9,334 nucleotides of DNA from Candidatus Uhrbacteria bacterium (GTDB lineage: Bacteria; Patescibacteriota; Patescibacteriia; 2-12-FULL-60-25): contig SICT01000039.1 in NCBI GenBank assembly GCA_009691315.1, positions 1 to 9,334 on the forward strand, written 5' to 3'. Every line of letters starts with the position of its first letter. Position 1 is the first letter of the stretch. Both the position numbers and the translations under genes were made by a program. The notes under the pieces are model-generated. The model made no database searches. It was not told the DNA's origin and saw only the letters and a list, made by a program, of their open reading frames with translations. Positions 1-5,826 of the stretch are shown here, piece by piece.

Positions 1-759
1 GCGAATGATTCTGTAGAACAGAATTCTGTGGAAGGTGAGGCGGGGGAGCGGGATTTGGGAGAGATGATGCAAAAGTATGAACGCGCAAAGGCCGCGGCTC
101 AGCTCGTCACTCATGCCGTCGAGACGATTAGTCAGCGTCTTCAAGATCTCCCAAGCGGTGATAAGAAGAGAGCCGTGTATCAGGCGCAGTTGAAAAGATT
201 GTATGCGGAAGAGCGTCTGCGGGACAAGGCAATGTGGGATAATGGTCATGCATTGATTTTTGAATTGGACGAAACCATTGATCGCCAATCAAGAACGCCA
301 CAGGGCGCGTCACGAGAATTGGAGACGGATTTGGCCCGTGTGCGTCAGGAAATGGCTGAGTGGGAGCATGCGCAAAAAGATGGGTATGTTGAATCGTTCA
401 GCAAAATGACTGCGGAAGAGGCGAAAGATGAGGCAGAAGAAGCACAAGAACGTGTGGATAAAGAACGTGCAAAGATTGAGAAAAAAATGTCTCCGGTAGA
501 GAAGGCGGCGATGGAACAGGTTTTGGGTAAGACCCAGGCAGAGCAAGTGATTGCACAAAAGGCGGCTGTTGCCGCTGGTGAGTCACCGGCAGTATCACGT
601 TCGTTCCTGGGGAAAATCGGTGGAGGTTTGAAGACAGCGGGCTATGCTGTTGGAATGCTCGTTGTTGGAGTTGCAAAATTTGTTTTTGGTGCACTTGCTC
701 TTGGATTTGCAAAAATGGTCAGCTGGATCACCGGCGAGAAAGATAAAAAGAAGGAGTAA
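1..759 (+). CDS. Unrecognised coiled-coil protein with C-terminal membrane segment (5' partial)
   Basis: The frame is open from the first base to the TAA at 757-759, giving 252 residues. No convincing start lies inside the window: the GTG at 28 has no Shine-Dalgarno, so the gene most likely begins left of the window. Residues about 15-180 are charged and helix-prone, rich in Glu, Lys, Ala, Arg and Gln (for example EEAKDEAEEAQERVDKERAK), which suggests a coiled coil. Near the C-terminus is a glycine-spaced hydrophobic stretch (GYAVGMLVVGVAKFVFGALALG split by small residues), followed by a short basic tail ending EKDKKKE. It could be a tail-anchored membrane protein with the coiled coil in the cytoplasm, but the hydrophobic part carries two lysines and may instead be an amphipathic helix. 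I do not recognise the family. It ends one base before the topA stop codon on the other strand. Confidence 0.75.
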   Translation, partial: ANDSVEQNSVEGEAGERDLGEMMQKYERAKAAAQLVTHAVETISQRLQDLPSGDKKRAVYQAQLKRLYAEERLRDKAMWDNGHALIFELDETIDRQSRTPQGASRELETDLARVRQEMAEWEHAQKDGYVESFSKMTAEEAKDEAEEAQERVDKERAKIEKKMSPVEKAAMEQVLGKTQAEQVIAQKAAVAAGESPAVSRSFLGKIGGGLKTAGYAVGMLVVGVAKFVFGALALGFAKMVSWITGEKDKKKE

Positions 760-760
760 A

Positions 761-3307
761 TTATTTTTTCCTTTTTTCTTTTTTAGCGGCTAAAAGTTCA
801 ACAGCTTTTTCAACGGTCACATCTTCTGGTTTCAATTCTTTTGGCAGTGTGACGTTCGTCGCGCGGTGTTTGATATACGTCCCGAACTTTCCTTGATGCA
901 GAGTCATGGGTTTGCCAGATTCCGGATGGTTGCCGATCGTTCTGAGGACAGCGGCTCGTCCTCGGCCAGCTCCTTTTGGCATGGCAAGAAGTTCGAGTGC
1001 GCGTGTGAGCGTGACGGTTAGCACATCATCCTCGCCTTTGAGCGAACGAAAATCTCCGTCGCAGACCACATACGGTCCAAACCGACCAAGTCCAGCGCGA
1101 ATTTCTTTTGTCGATTCCGGATGTGTGCCGAGTAAGCGCGGTAGACTCAAGATCAAGAGCGCTTTGTCATGGCTCAGCGTTTCTAGCGGAACATTTTTTG
1201 GAATACTGACGCGTTTTGGTTTTACTTTTTTGTCCTCGGAGTCTTCGCCCAGTTGAAGATACGGACCGTAGCTTCCGGTTTTTAAATAAATTTCTTTTCC
1301 GCTCTCAGGATCTTTTCCGAGGGTCGTTGGTCCTTGTTGCGCTTGGGCGGCAAGTTCATCTACCTTTTGCTGATTGAAGTCCGCGGGTGCAGCATCTTCT
1401 GGGATTGAGGCTTTGACCATGGTGTGGCTTTTTGGATGTTCGGTTTCAAAATACGGACCGAATTTTCCGACACGGATAATCACGCCAGGCAATTGAGGGA
1501 TGTCTATACGTTTGGCGGCTTCCGGATCAATCGTGCTGACTTCATGTTCAATGCGTTCACGCAGGCCTTTGTCACCTAAAAAGAAGGCGCGCAAATAGGG
1601 GAGCCATTCCTGTTTGCCATCGGCAATATTGTCGAGTGATTCCTCCATTTTAGAAGTAAATTTTGTATCTACGAGATCTGGAAAATGTCGCTCCATGAGT
1701 TGAGTCACGGCAAACGCGGTAAAGCTTGGCACAAGCGCGCCGCTCATTTTGCGAACATATCCACGATCATTCAACGTCGAAATGGTCGAAGCATACGTAC
1801 TCGGCCGGCCAATACCTTCTTTTTCCATAAACTGAATGAGTCCGGCTTCGGTAAAGCGGGAGGGCGGTTTCGTTTCGTGTGATTGTGCCTCAGCCGTTTG
1901 GCAGGCCACGCTGTCGCCCACGCTGAGCTCGGGAAGAATGTGCTCTTTGTCTGACAACGCTTGTTCGGTGTCTTCGGCACCTTCGACATAGGCGCGTAAA
2001 AATCCGGGAAAGAGAATCTTGAGTCCGGAGGAAGACGATACGTGATCACCGGCTTGCGTCACGATGGATAGTTGAAGTTGATCGCTGTCGCGCATTTGGG
2101 AAGCGAGCGTGCGCATCCAGATCAATTCATACAGGCCGCGTTCAGCCGGAGACACGTCCAGATCATGGGGCGCGGTAAACAGGAGACTTGGACGGATGGC
2201 TTCGTGCGCTTCTTGCGCGCCTTTGGCTTGGGAGGTGTAGTGACGCGCTTCGTCAGGCAAAAATTCTTTGCCAAAACGGGATTCAATGTTTCGTCGCGCA
2301 GCGGCAATGGCATCAGCAGATAGCGTCACTGAATCCGTACGCATGTAGGTGATATGGCCTTTTTCATACAATGCTTGGGCGGCGCGCATCGCTTCTTTCG
2401 ATGAGAGTCCAAGTTTGCGGTTGGCTTCTTGCTGAAGAGTCGAAGTGATGAACGGCGCTGGTGGACGGCGCGTGACCGGTTTCTTGTTGACCTCCGTGAC
2501 TTTCCAACTCAGTCCTGGCATTTCCTGCGCGATTTTTTTCGATTGCGTCTCGTCAAGCAGAACAATATTTTTTGCTTCCTCCTTTAGCGCACCGGTTTCT
2601 TCATCAAAATCTTTACTCGAAGCAATGCGTTTGCCGCTCGTTGAGATCAACTTACTTTCAAAATCACCTTTCGCATGATTTAAATTGGCCCCCACATCCC
2701 AATAGCCGGCGCGCACGAACGCCATGCGTTTGCGTTCCCGATCCACGATCGCTTTGAGCGTGGCAGATTGTACGCGGCCCGCAGATAATCCATAGGCAAT
2801 TTTTTTCCATAACACCGGTGAGATCGAATATCCCACCAAACGATCTAAGATGCGTCGGGCTTCTTGTGCGCGCACCAGCTTCTCATCGATTTCACGGGGA
2901 TGAGCTAACGCTTTTTCAATCGCTTGTTTGGTAATTTCATGAAACACCATGCGATGAACAGGAACCTTCGGTTTCAGAACCTGTAATAAATGCCAGCTAA
3001 TACTTTCGCCTTCGCGGTCTTCGTCAGTTGCCAAGTAGACATCTTCCGCATCTTTGAGCGCTTTTTTGAGCTGAGTAATGACTTTGGTTTTATCTTTTGA
3101 GATCAAATAGAGCGGCTCAAAATCTTTATCCACGTTTACCCCTAGTTGAGCCCAATCAGTTTTTTTCAATTCCTCCGGAATGTCGCTAGATGATCGTGGC
3201 AAGTCGCGCACATGACCCATGGACGCGATCACGGTGTAATCAGATCCTAAATATTTATGGATAGTTTTTGCTTTGGTCGGAGACTCGACGATCACGAGAT
3301 GATGCAT
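761..3307 (-). CDS. topA: DNA topoisomerase I (type IA)
   Basis: This 848-residue protein relaxes negative supercoils by cutting one DNA strand through a 5'-phosphotyrosine link. The Toprim domain occupies about residues 1-150: the catalytic Glu is E8 in VIVESPTKAKT, and the acidic metal site is D95-E-D97 followed by REGE. The SAGRVQS signature is at 175-181. The active-site Tyr is Y321, with R323, in ITYMRTDS. The conserved EKEGIGRPSTYA segment is at 495-506. After about residue 608 come four Toprim C-terminal repeats, each with a G-x-F/Y-G-P/T-Y core near 614, 678, 741 and 806. Only two cysteines are present, so there are no zinc fingers, unlike the E. coli enzyme. A lysine-rich tail ends the protein. 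The ATG at 3307 precedes the usual N-terminal beta strand and no earlier start is needed. No Shine-Dalgarno is visible. The gene stands alone on its strand, divergent from 3423-3950. Confidence 0.97.
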   Translation of the reverse strand: MHHLVIVESPTKAKTIHKYLGSDYTVIASMGHVRDLPRSSSDIPEELKKTDWAQLGVNVDKDFEPLYLISKDKTKVITQLKKALKDAEDVYLATDEDREGESISWHLLQVLKPKVPVHRMVFHEITKQAIEKALAHPREIDEKLVRAQEARRILDRLVGYSISPVLWKKIAYGLSAGRVQSATLKAIVDRERKRMAFVRAGYWDVGANLNHAKGDFESKLISTSGKRIASSKDFDEETGALKEEAKNIVLLDETQSKKIAQEMPGLSWKVTEVNKKPVTRRPPAPFITSTLQQEANRKLGLSSKEAMRAAQALYEKGHITYMRTDSVTLSADAIAAARRNIESRFGKEFLPDEARHYTSQAKGAQEAHEAIRPSLLFTAPHDLDVSPAERGLYELIWMRTLASQMRDSDQLQLSIVTQAGDHVSSSSGLKILFPGFLRAYVEGAEDTEQALSDKEHILPELSVGDSVACQTAEAQSHETKPPSRFTEAGLIQFMEKEGIGRPSTYASTISTLNDRGYVRKMSGALVPSFTAFAVTQLMERHFPDLVDTKFTSKMEESLDNIADGKQEWLPYLRAFFLGDKGLRERIEHEVSTIDPEAAKRIDIPQLPGVIIRVGKFGPYFETEHPKSHTMVKASIPEDAAPADFNQQKVDELAAQAQQGPTTLGKDPESGKEIYLKTGSYGPYLQLGEDSEDKKVKPKRVSIPKNVPLETLSHDKALLILSLPRLLGTHPESTKEIRAGLGRFGPYVVCDGDFRSLKGEDDVLTVTLTRALELLAMPKGAGRGRAAVLRTIGNHPESGKPMTLHQGKFGTYIKHRATNVTLPKELKPEDVTVEKAVELLAAKKEKRKK

Positions 3308-3318
3308 AGATGAAGAAT

Positions 3319-3347
3319 GTTATAACCTTTCTTGGAAGAATTGGCAA
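3319..3347 (-). promoter_or_regulatory. Probable sigma-70-type promoter of topA
   Basis: On the minus strand, TTGCCA (3347-3342) and TATAAC (3324-3319) each match five of six consensus bases and are exactly 17 bp apart. Only 11 bases separate the -10 from the topA ATG, so transcription would start about 4 bases before, or at, the start codon, giving a nearly leaderless mRNA. That agrees with the missing Shine-Dalgarno. The spacer holds a small dyad, TTCTT-GG-AAGAA (3329-3340), which could be a regulator site; this last point is only a guess. Confidence 0.6.
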
Positions 3348-3357
3348 AGGTTGAGAG

Positions 3358-3386
3358 TTGACAGTCGAGGAAAAAATTGATAGACA
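3358..3386 (+). promoter_or_regulatory. Probable promoter of the 3423-3950 gene
   Basis: A perfect TTGACA -35 box lies at 3358-3363. Seventeen bases on is a weak -10, TAGACA (3381-3386), but it is preceded by TGA at 3378-3380, which makes an extended (TGn) -10. Transcription would begin near 3393, leaving a leader of about 30 bases before the ATG at 3423. The -35 boxes of this promoter and of the topA promoter are 10 bp apart on opposite strands. Confidence 0.45.
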
Positions 3387-3409
3387 CAGAGGGTTTTGAA
3401 CACCTTCAT

Positions 3410-3415
3410 AAGGGG
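3410..3415 (+). promoter_or_regulatory. Ribosome binding site that sets the start at 3423
   Basis: AAGGGG lies 7 bases before the ATG at 3423. The longer frame could begin at a TTG at 3396, but that codon has no upstream purine-rich site, so the ATG is preferred. Confidence 0.6.
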
Positions 3416-3422
3416 TCTGCTC

Positions 3423-3950
3423 ATGGGAAAAACACGGGAAGACTATAGACGAGTTGTACAGAAGGCTGTGGTCGAACAGCTCACTACGCTGATGATCCTG
3501 GCGACCGGAGAGAAATTGTCAGACCAGGGGCTCGTGATTTTGCACAAGCTTGTGGCGCAGCTATCTGAGGGAGAGGACAGTATCCTCTCTGTGGTCAGAT
3601 GCGGATTGCGACGACGAGAGCGAAGGACCTTGTTTCATCGTCTTGGAGTCATTCACAGGCAGCGAATTGCTCCGCTCTCTTTAGAGCAAGAAGAATTTGC
3701 TCTTTTGATGGCTCGTTACCCATGCAATCTGCGGATGTGGATTCTTTCCCGGCTGAAAACAAGATTCGACCCGCCGATCTTGACCCTGCCTGAATTGGCA
3801 TCCCAGCCACGGGATCTGATGGCGAAACATATGGGTCTAAAATCGATGAAAGCACTTGATGCCTTGATCGCATCAGTTGATCTTGCCTGGGGCATAGCTC
3901 CGGATGAGGTTCATCGACGACGGCTTCTTCAAAGGCCCACGTCTCGTTGA
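3423..3950 (+). CDS. Unrecognised protein with an RNA polymerase alpha-CTD-like C-terminus
   Basis: The product is 175 residues, with no signal peptide or membrane segment. The first two thirds are helical and basic (RCGLRRRERRTLFHRLG); I do not recognise this part. The last 60 or so residues follow the pattern of the RNA polymerase alpha C-terminal domain: a first helix ending SRLKTR, then ILTLPELAS, then MGLKSMKALDALIAS, then a closing LAWGI. In E. coli alpha the matching pieces are NCLK, IGDLV, LGKKSLTEIKDVLAS and LSLGM. That fold binds DNA minor grooves and activators. The resemblance was made by eye and is not proof of homology; another helix-hairpin-helix-like or small DNA-binding domain is possible. 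A role in transcription is inference only. The gene has its own promoter divergent from topA, a good Shine-Dalgarno and a terminator, so it is probably a one-gene transcript. Its TGA stop is the only TGA stop in the window. Confidence 0.75.
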   Translation: MGKTREDYRRVVQKAVVEQLTTLMILATGEKLSDQGLVILHKLVAQLSEGEDSILSVVRCGLRRRERRTLFHRLGVIHRQRIAPLSLEQEEFALLMARYPCNLRMWILSRLKTRFDPPILTLPELASQPRDLMAKHMGLKSMKALDALIASVDLAWGIAPDEVHRRRLLQRPTSR

Positions 3951-3956
3951 TTTCTT

Positions 3957-3987
3957 GCGCATACACACTTTCGTGGTGCGCTTTTTT
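3957..3987 (+). terminator. Probable intrinsic terminator
   Basis: GCGCA (3957-3961) pairs with TGCGC (3977-3981). Inside it, CAC (3964-3966) pairs with GTG (3973-3975) across a small asymmetric bulge. Six T residues follow at 3982-3987. It begins 6 bases after the stop of the plus-strand gene and overlaps the transposase stop codon on the other strand. The minus-strand version has no U-run, so it should act on the plus-strand transcript only. Confidence 0.55.
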
Positions 3988-4600
3988 AATTTCGTTCAGG
4001 ATCCGTATTCCAATTCAAGGGATTGTCGAAAATGTATTTACGAACGTTGTAGAGTTCCGCGTCACAACGGATGACGCGTTCGTAATAGTTGTGGTGCCAT
4101 AATTTTGGAACAACCTGATTCGGATTTATTTTTTTCTGGTACCGGATGTATTCGTTGGTGGTCATCGTTTTGAACCATTGAATCATTTTCGGTAGGGGCG
4201 CACCCATGTGTGCGCCCTGGTCCCGGGACCCGTGCCCAGGATCGACCGATCGACCAGGGGCGACAACGGGCCCAGGATCGACCGATCGACCAGGGGCGAC
4301 AACGGGCCCAGGGCAGACGCATGGGTCTGCCCGTACGATGAATATAATACCGTGAATATGGTTGGGCATGATGACACATTCATCAGTTTGTAAATTTGAA
4401 AATTTATTTGGTAATTTTTTCCACCATTGTTGAACAATCATCCCCACCTTATTTATTCTCATCTCCCCATTTTTTATTTCTCCAAACAAACATTCTTTTT
4501 TATACGCACAGATTGTGACGAAATACGCGCCCATGGATGAATAATCATAGGTTTTTAATCGGATTGATCGGCGATGATGAAAATTTGAATCATATTGCAT
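3986..4600 (-). CDS. REP-associated tyrosine transposase (RAYT), with internal repeat insertion
   Basis: The 204-residue protein is a Y1 HUH-type single-strand DNA transposase of the REP-associated (TnpA-REP) group. The metal-binding HUH motif is H81-I-H83 in MPNHIHGI. The C-terminal part has WHHNYYERVIR and KYIFDNPLNW; by comparison with E. coli TnpA-REP (YIYINP, Tyr115), the catalytic residue is Y189. Family members process single-stranded REP hairpins rather than moving as ordinary insertion sequences. Residues about 89-137 are not part of the usual fold. They encode a Pro/Gly/Val-rich stretch with two copies of PGPVVAPGRSVD, read from REP-like palindromes and tandem repeats. The HUH-to-Tyr distance is about 106 residues, roughly twice that of the E. 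coli protein. The start is the ATG at 4600, where the conserved N-terminus begins, 4 bases after the dprA stop. Outside the insert the gene is visibly more AT-rich than its neighbours, suggesting transfer. Activity is unknown, but the key residues are intact. Confidence 0.9.
   Translation of the reverse strand: MQYDSNFHHRRSIRLKTYDYSSMGAYFVTICAYKKECLFGEIKNGEMRINKVGMIVQQWWKKLPNKFSNLQTDECVIMPNHIHGIIFIVRADPCVCPGPVVAPGRSVDPGPVVAPGRSVDPGHGSRDQGAHMGAPLPKMIQWFKTMTTNEYIRYQKKINPNQVVPKLWHHNYYERVIRCDAELYNVRKYIFDNPLNWNTDPERN
4192..4217 (+). repeat. REP-like palindrome 1 with 5' GTAG
   Basis: GTAG (4192-4195) is followed by GGGCGCAC (4196-4203), a six-base centre containing CATG, and the complementary arm GTGCGCCC (4210-4217). 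This is a 22-bp near-palindrome with one mismatched pair. A GTAG tetranucleotide at the 5' foot of a GC-rich hairpin is the known hallmark of REPs handled by RAYT proteins. It lies inside the RAYT coding sequence, where it is read as GAHMGAP. Confidence 0.8.
4219..4230. repeat. 12-bp perfect palindrome
   Basis: GGTCCCGGGACC is a perfect 12-bp inverted repeat between REP-like palindrome 1 and the tandem repeats, inside the RAYT gene. It may be a worn third hairpin of the same insertion. Confidence 0.6.
4235..4306. repeat. Two exact 36-bp tandem repeats
   Basis: Positions 4235-4270 and 4271-4306 are identical, and a third copy starts (CCCAGG, 4307-4312) before merging into REP-like palindrome 2. 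The unit begins CCCAGGATCGACCGATCGAC and ends GACAACGGG. It holds its own small dyad GATCG-AC-CGATC. The period is 12 codons, so copy number can change without breaking the reading frame. On the minus strand each unit encodes the 12 residues PGPVVAPGRSVD in some rotation. Confidence 0.95.
4311..4336 (-). repeat. REP-like palindrome 2 with 5' GTAC, opposite orientation
   Basis: On the plus strand, GGGCAGAC (4311-4318) and GTCTGCCC (4325-4332) flank a six-base centre containing CATG, then GTAC (4333-4336). Read on the minus strand, the foot tetranucleotide comes first, as GTAC in place of GTAG. The build (8-bp arms, one mismatched pair, CATG centre) is the same as that of palindrome 1, so the two form an inverted pair like the BIMEs of enterobacteria. 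It is read as ADPCVCP in the RAYT protein. Confidence 0.75.
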
Positions 4601-4604
4601 AATT

Positions 4605-5696
4605 TTAATTTCCTTTAATCCACATTTGCCCGCCAATGGACTTGACCAGACCTTTGAGTTCGAGCACGGCGAGGCGTGAAGACACCGTCGGGGAATCGAT
4701 TGCGAGCAAGCGTCCCAGTTCATCGATGTGTTTTGGTTCGGTGAGGAGTTTTAATAGTTGTTGTTCGTGTGGATCAAGTGGCATGAGCGCGCGGGCTTGA
4801 GCAATCAGTTCTGGGCGATCAAAGGTGAGCACTTCCAAAACATCTCTCGCGTTCGTGCAGACTTTGGCGCCAAGTTTGATCAAATGATTGGTGCCGACGG
4901 ACGTGTCGCTCCAGATCGGACCTGGTACAGCGAGGACTTCGCGATTTTCTTCCAGCGCGAGTTTCGCGGTGATGAGTGAGCCGCTATTGCGTGCCGCTTC
5001 CACGACAATCGTTGCCTGTGTGAGAGAGGCGATCAGGCGGTTGCGCATGGGAAAATGTTCTTTGCGGCTCCCGGTGCCAGGTGGAAATTCACTAATGATT
5101 GCGCCATGATGTTCTAGAATGCGATGTGCCAAGGCTACGTGTTCGCGGGGATACAGTGAGGCTTCATCAATGCCAGTGCCGAGAATGGCGATGGTGATTC
5201 CACCTGCGTTTACGGTGGCTTCATGGACCAGCCCATCAATGCCTAGAGCCATTCCAGAAACAATGATAAGTCCCGCACGCGTGAGTTCAGGAACCAGCAT
5301 GTCAACGCAACGCTTGCCGTAGGTGGTCAAATGGCGTGTACCAACGATCGCGACGCTCGGTGCATCGACCAGATTTCCACGCACGAATAAATTTTCCGGC
5401 GGATCAGATGAGTCGCGCAGAGTTTGCGGAAATTCTGGATCATCCGGAATCACAAAAGAAATCTGTTCTTGCGCTAGCTGATCGACCAACCTCTGCGGTT
5501 TACAGTCTTTTCGCCATTCACAAAAACGTTCAACAGCTTTTTGAGGAATGCCGGCTTGCAAGAGAGCGTGTGAGGATCCTGTCCAGGCTTTTTGTGGAGA
5601 GGGGAAGCTTCGCCAAAGTTTGCGTAAGCTTCTACAACCAAATCCGGAGAAGGATCCTAGGCACAAACGCGCGATGCGGTCTTCAGTCCACAGCAT
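4605..5696 (-). CDS. dprA: DNA processing protein DprA (Smf)
   Basis: The protein has 363 residues, the usual length. DprA binds incoming single-stranded DNA during natural transformation and loads RecA on it, in the cytoplasm. Residues about 1-65 are the helical SAM/HhH-like N-terminal domain. Residues about 70-290 are the Rossmann-like DNA_processg_A core: VAIVGTRHLTTYGKR at 115-129, SGMALGIDGLVHEA at 147-160, EFPPGTGSRKEHFPMRNRLI at 203-222 and VVEAARNSGSLITA at 231-244. Residues about 305-360 are a winged-helix C-terminal domain (DprA_WH). The start at 5696 fits the family. No Shine-Dalgarno is seen, and the codon is one base from a 149-bp fold-back repeat, so the leader and promoter must lie in that repeat or dprA is read from pth. 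The RAYT gene follows after 4 bases. No other competence gene is in the window, so the import machinery cannot be judged. Confidence 0.96.
   Translation of the reverse strand: MLWTEDRIARLCLGSFSGFGCRSLRKLWRSFPSPQKAWTGSSHALLQAGIPQKAVERFCEWRKDCKPQRLVDQLAQEQISFVIPDDPEFPQTLRDSSDPPENLFVRGNLVDAPSVAIVGTRHLTTYGKRCVDMLVPELTRAGLIIVSGMALGIDGLVHEATVNAGGITIAILGTGIDEASLYPREHVALAHRILEHHGAIISEFPPGTGSRKEHFPMRNRLIASLTQATIVVEAARNSGSLITAKLALEENREVLAVPGPIWSDTSVGTNHLIKLGAKVCTNARDVLEVLTFDRPELIAQARALMPLDPHEQQLLKLLTEPKHIDELGRLLAIDSPTVSSRLAVLELKGLVKSIGGQMWIKGN
4611..4616 (-). promoter_or_regulatory. Ribosome binding site of the RAYT gene
   Basis: AAAGGA on the minus strand ends 10 bases before the ATG at 4600 and lies inside the last codons of dprA. 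It supports this start over the in-frame ATG at 4723, which would add 41 residues overlapping dprA without family resemblance. It also makes translational coupling to dprA likely. Confidence 0.55.
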
Positions 5697-5716
5697 AAGT
5701 ATTGAGTATCGGCTCA

Positions 5717-5753
5717 GACCTCCCTCTTTTGGAAAGAGGGAATGAGGGAGTTA
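5717..5753. repeat. Hairpin A of the fold-back
   Basis: TCCCTCTTT (5721-5729) pairs with AAAGAGGGA (5733-5741) over a 3-base loop, a 9-bp perfect stem. GAGGGAG (5744-5750) offers an alternative partner for CTCCCTC (5720-5726). The unit ends GAGTTA and matches hairpin B in the opposite orientation with a few base insertions. There is no U-run close enough on either strand to make it a standard terminator. Confidence 0.7.
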
Positions 5754-5787
5754 AGACCGGAGATTATTGAGTGCTCCTGATTTTTTT

Positions 5788-5826
5788 GTAACTCCTCCTC
5801 ACCTCCTCTTTCCAAAAGAGGAGGAA
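5788..5826. repeat. Hairpin B of the fold-back
   Basis: CCTCCTCTTT (5802-5811) pairs with AAAGAGGAGG (5815-5824) over a 3-base loop, a 10-bp perfect stem. The flank TAACTCCTCCTCA mirrors the end of hairpin A. It is the first structure met after the pth stop on the minus strand, so it could protect or stall the end of that transcript even though no U-run follows. Confidence 0.7.

Noticed and set aside
781..795. Inverted repeat TTTTAGC-G-GCTAAAA as a topA or upstream-gene terminator
   Set aside because: It lies within the topA coding end, the loop would be too tight, and no U-run follows on either strand.
906..1256. Plus-strand open frame of 116 codons inside topA
   Set aside because: It is a shadow of topA, with a composition typical of an antisense frame and no start signal.
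3396..3422. TTG start of the alpha-CTD-like gene at 3396
   Set aside because: No ribosome site precedes it, while the ATG at 3423 has AAGGGG at a good distance.
3649..3966. Minus-strand open frame of 105 codons across the alpha-CTD-like gene
   Set aside because: It overlaps a plus-strand gene that has a promoter, ribosome site and terminator, and it shows no recognisable motif.
3948..3989. TGA as glycine (code 25), with the alpha-CTD-like gene reading on to the TAA at 3987
   Set aside because: No long gene here uses in-frame TGA, and the extension would run through a clear terminator hairpin.
4235..4306. CRISPR-like direct repeats of 36 bp
   Set aside because: The repeat length is CRISPR-like, but the copies are directly adjacent with no spacers, lie in a coding sequence and have no cas genes nearby.
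4208..4393. Plus-strand open frame across the REP-like repeats
   Set aside because: It is antisense to the RAYT gene and arises from the GC-rich repeats; no ribosome site and no family features.
4598..4723. A longer RAYT start at 4723 (245 residues)
   Set aside because: The extra 41 residues overlap dprA in another frame and do not look like the family; the ATG at 4600 has a ribosome site and the conserved N-terminus.
5759..5787. Plus-strand terminator GGAG...CTCC followed by a T-run in the fold-back
   Set aside because: The stem is only 4 bp with an 11-base loop, and no plus-strand gene precedes it.
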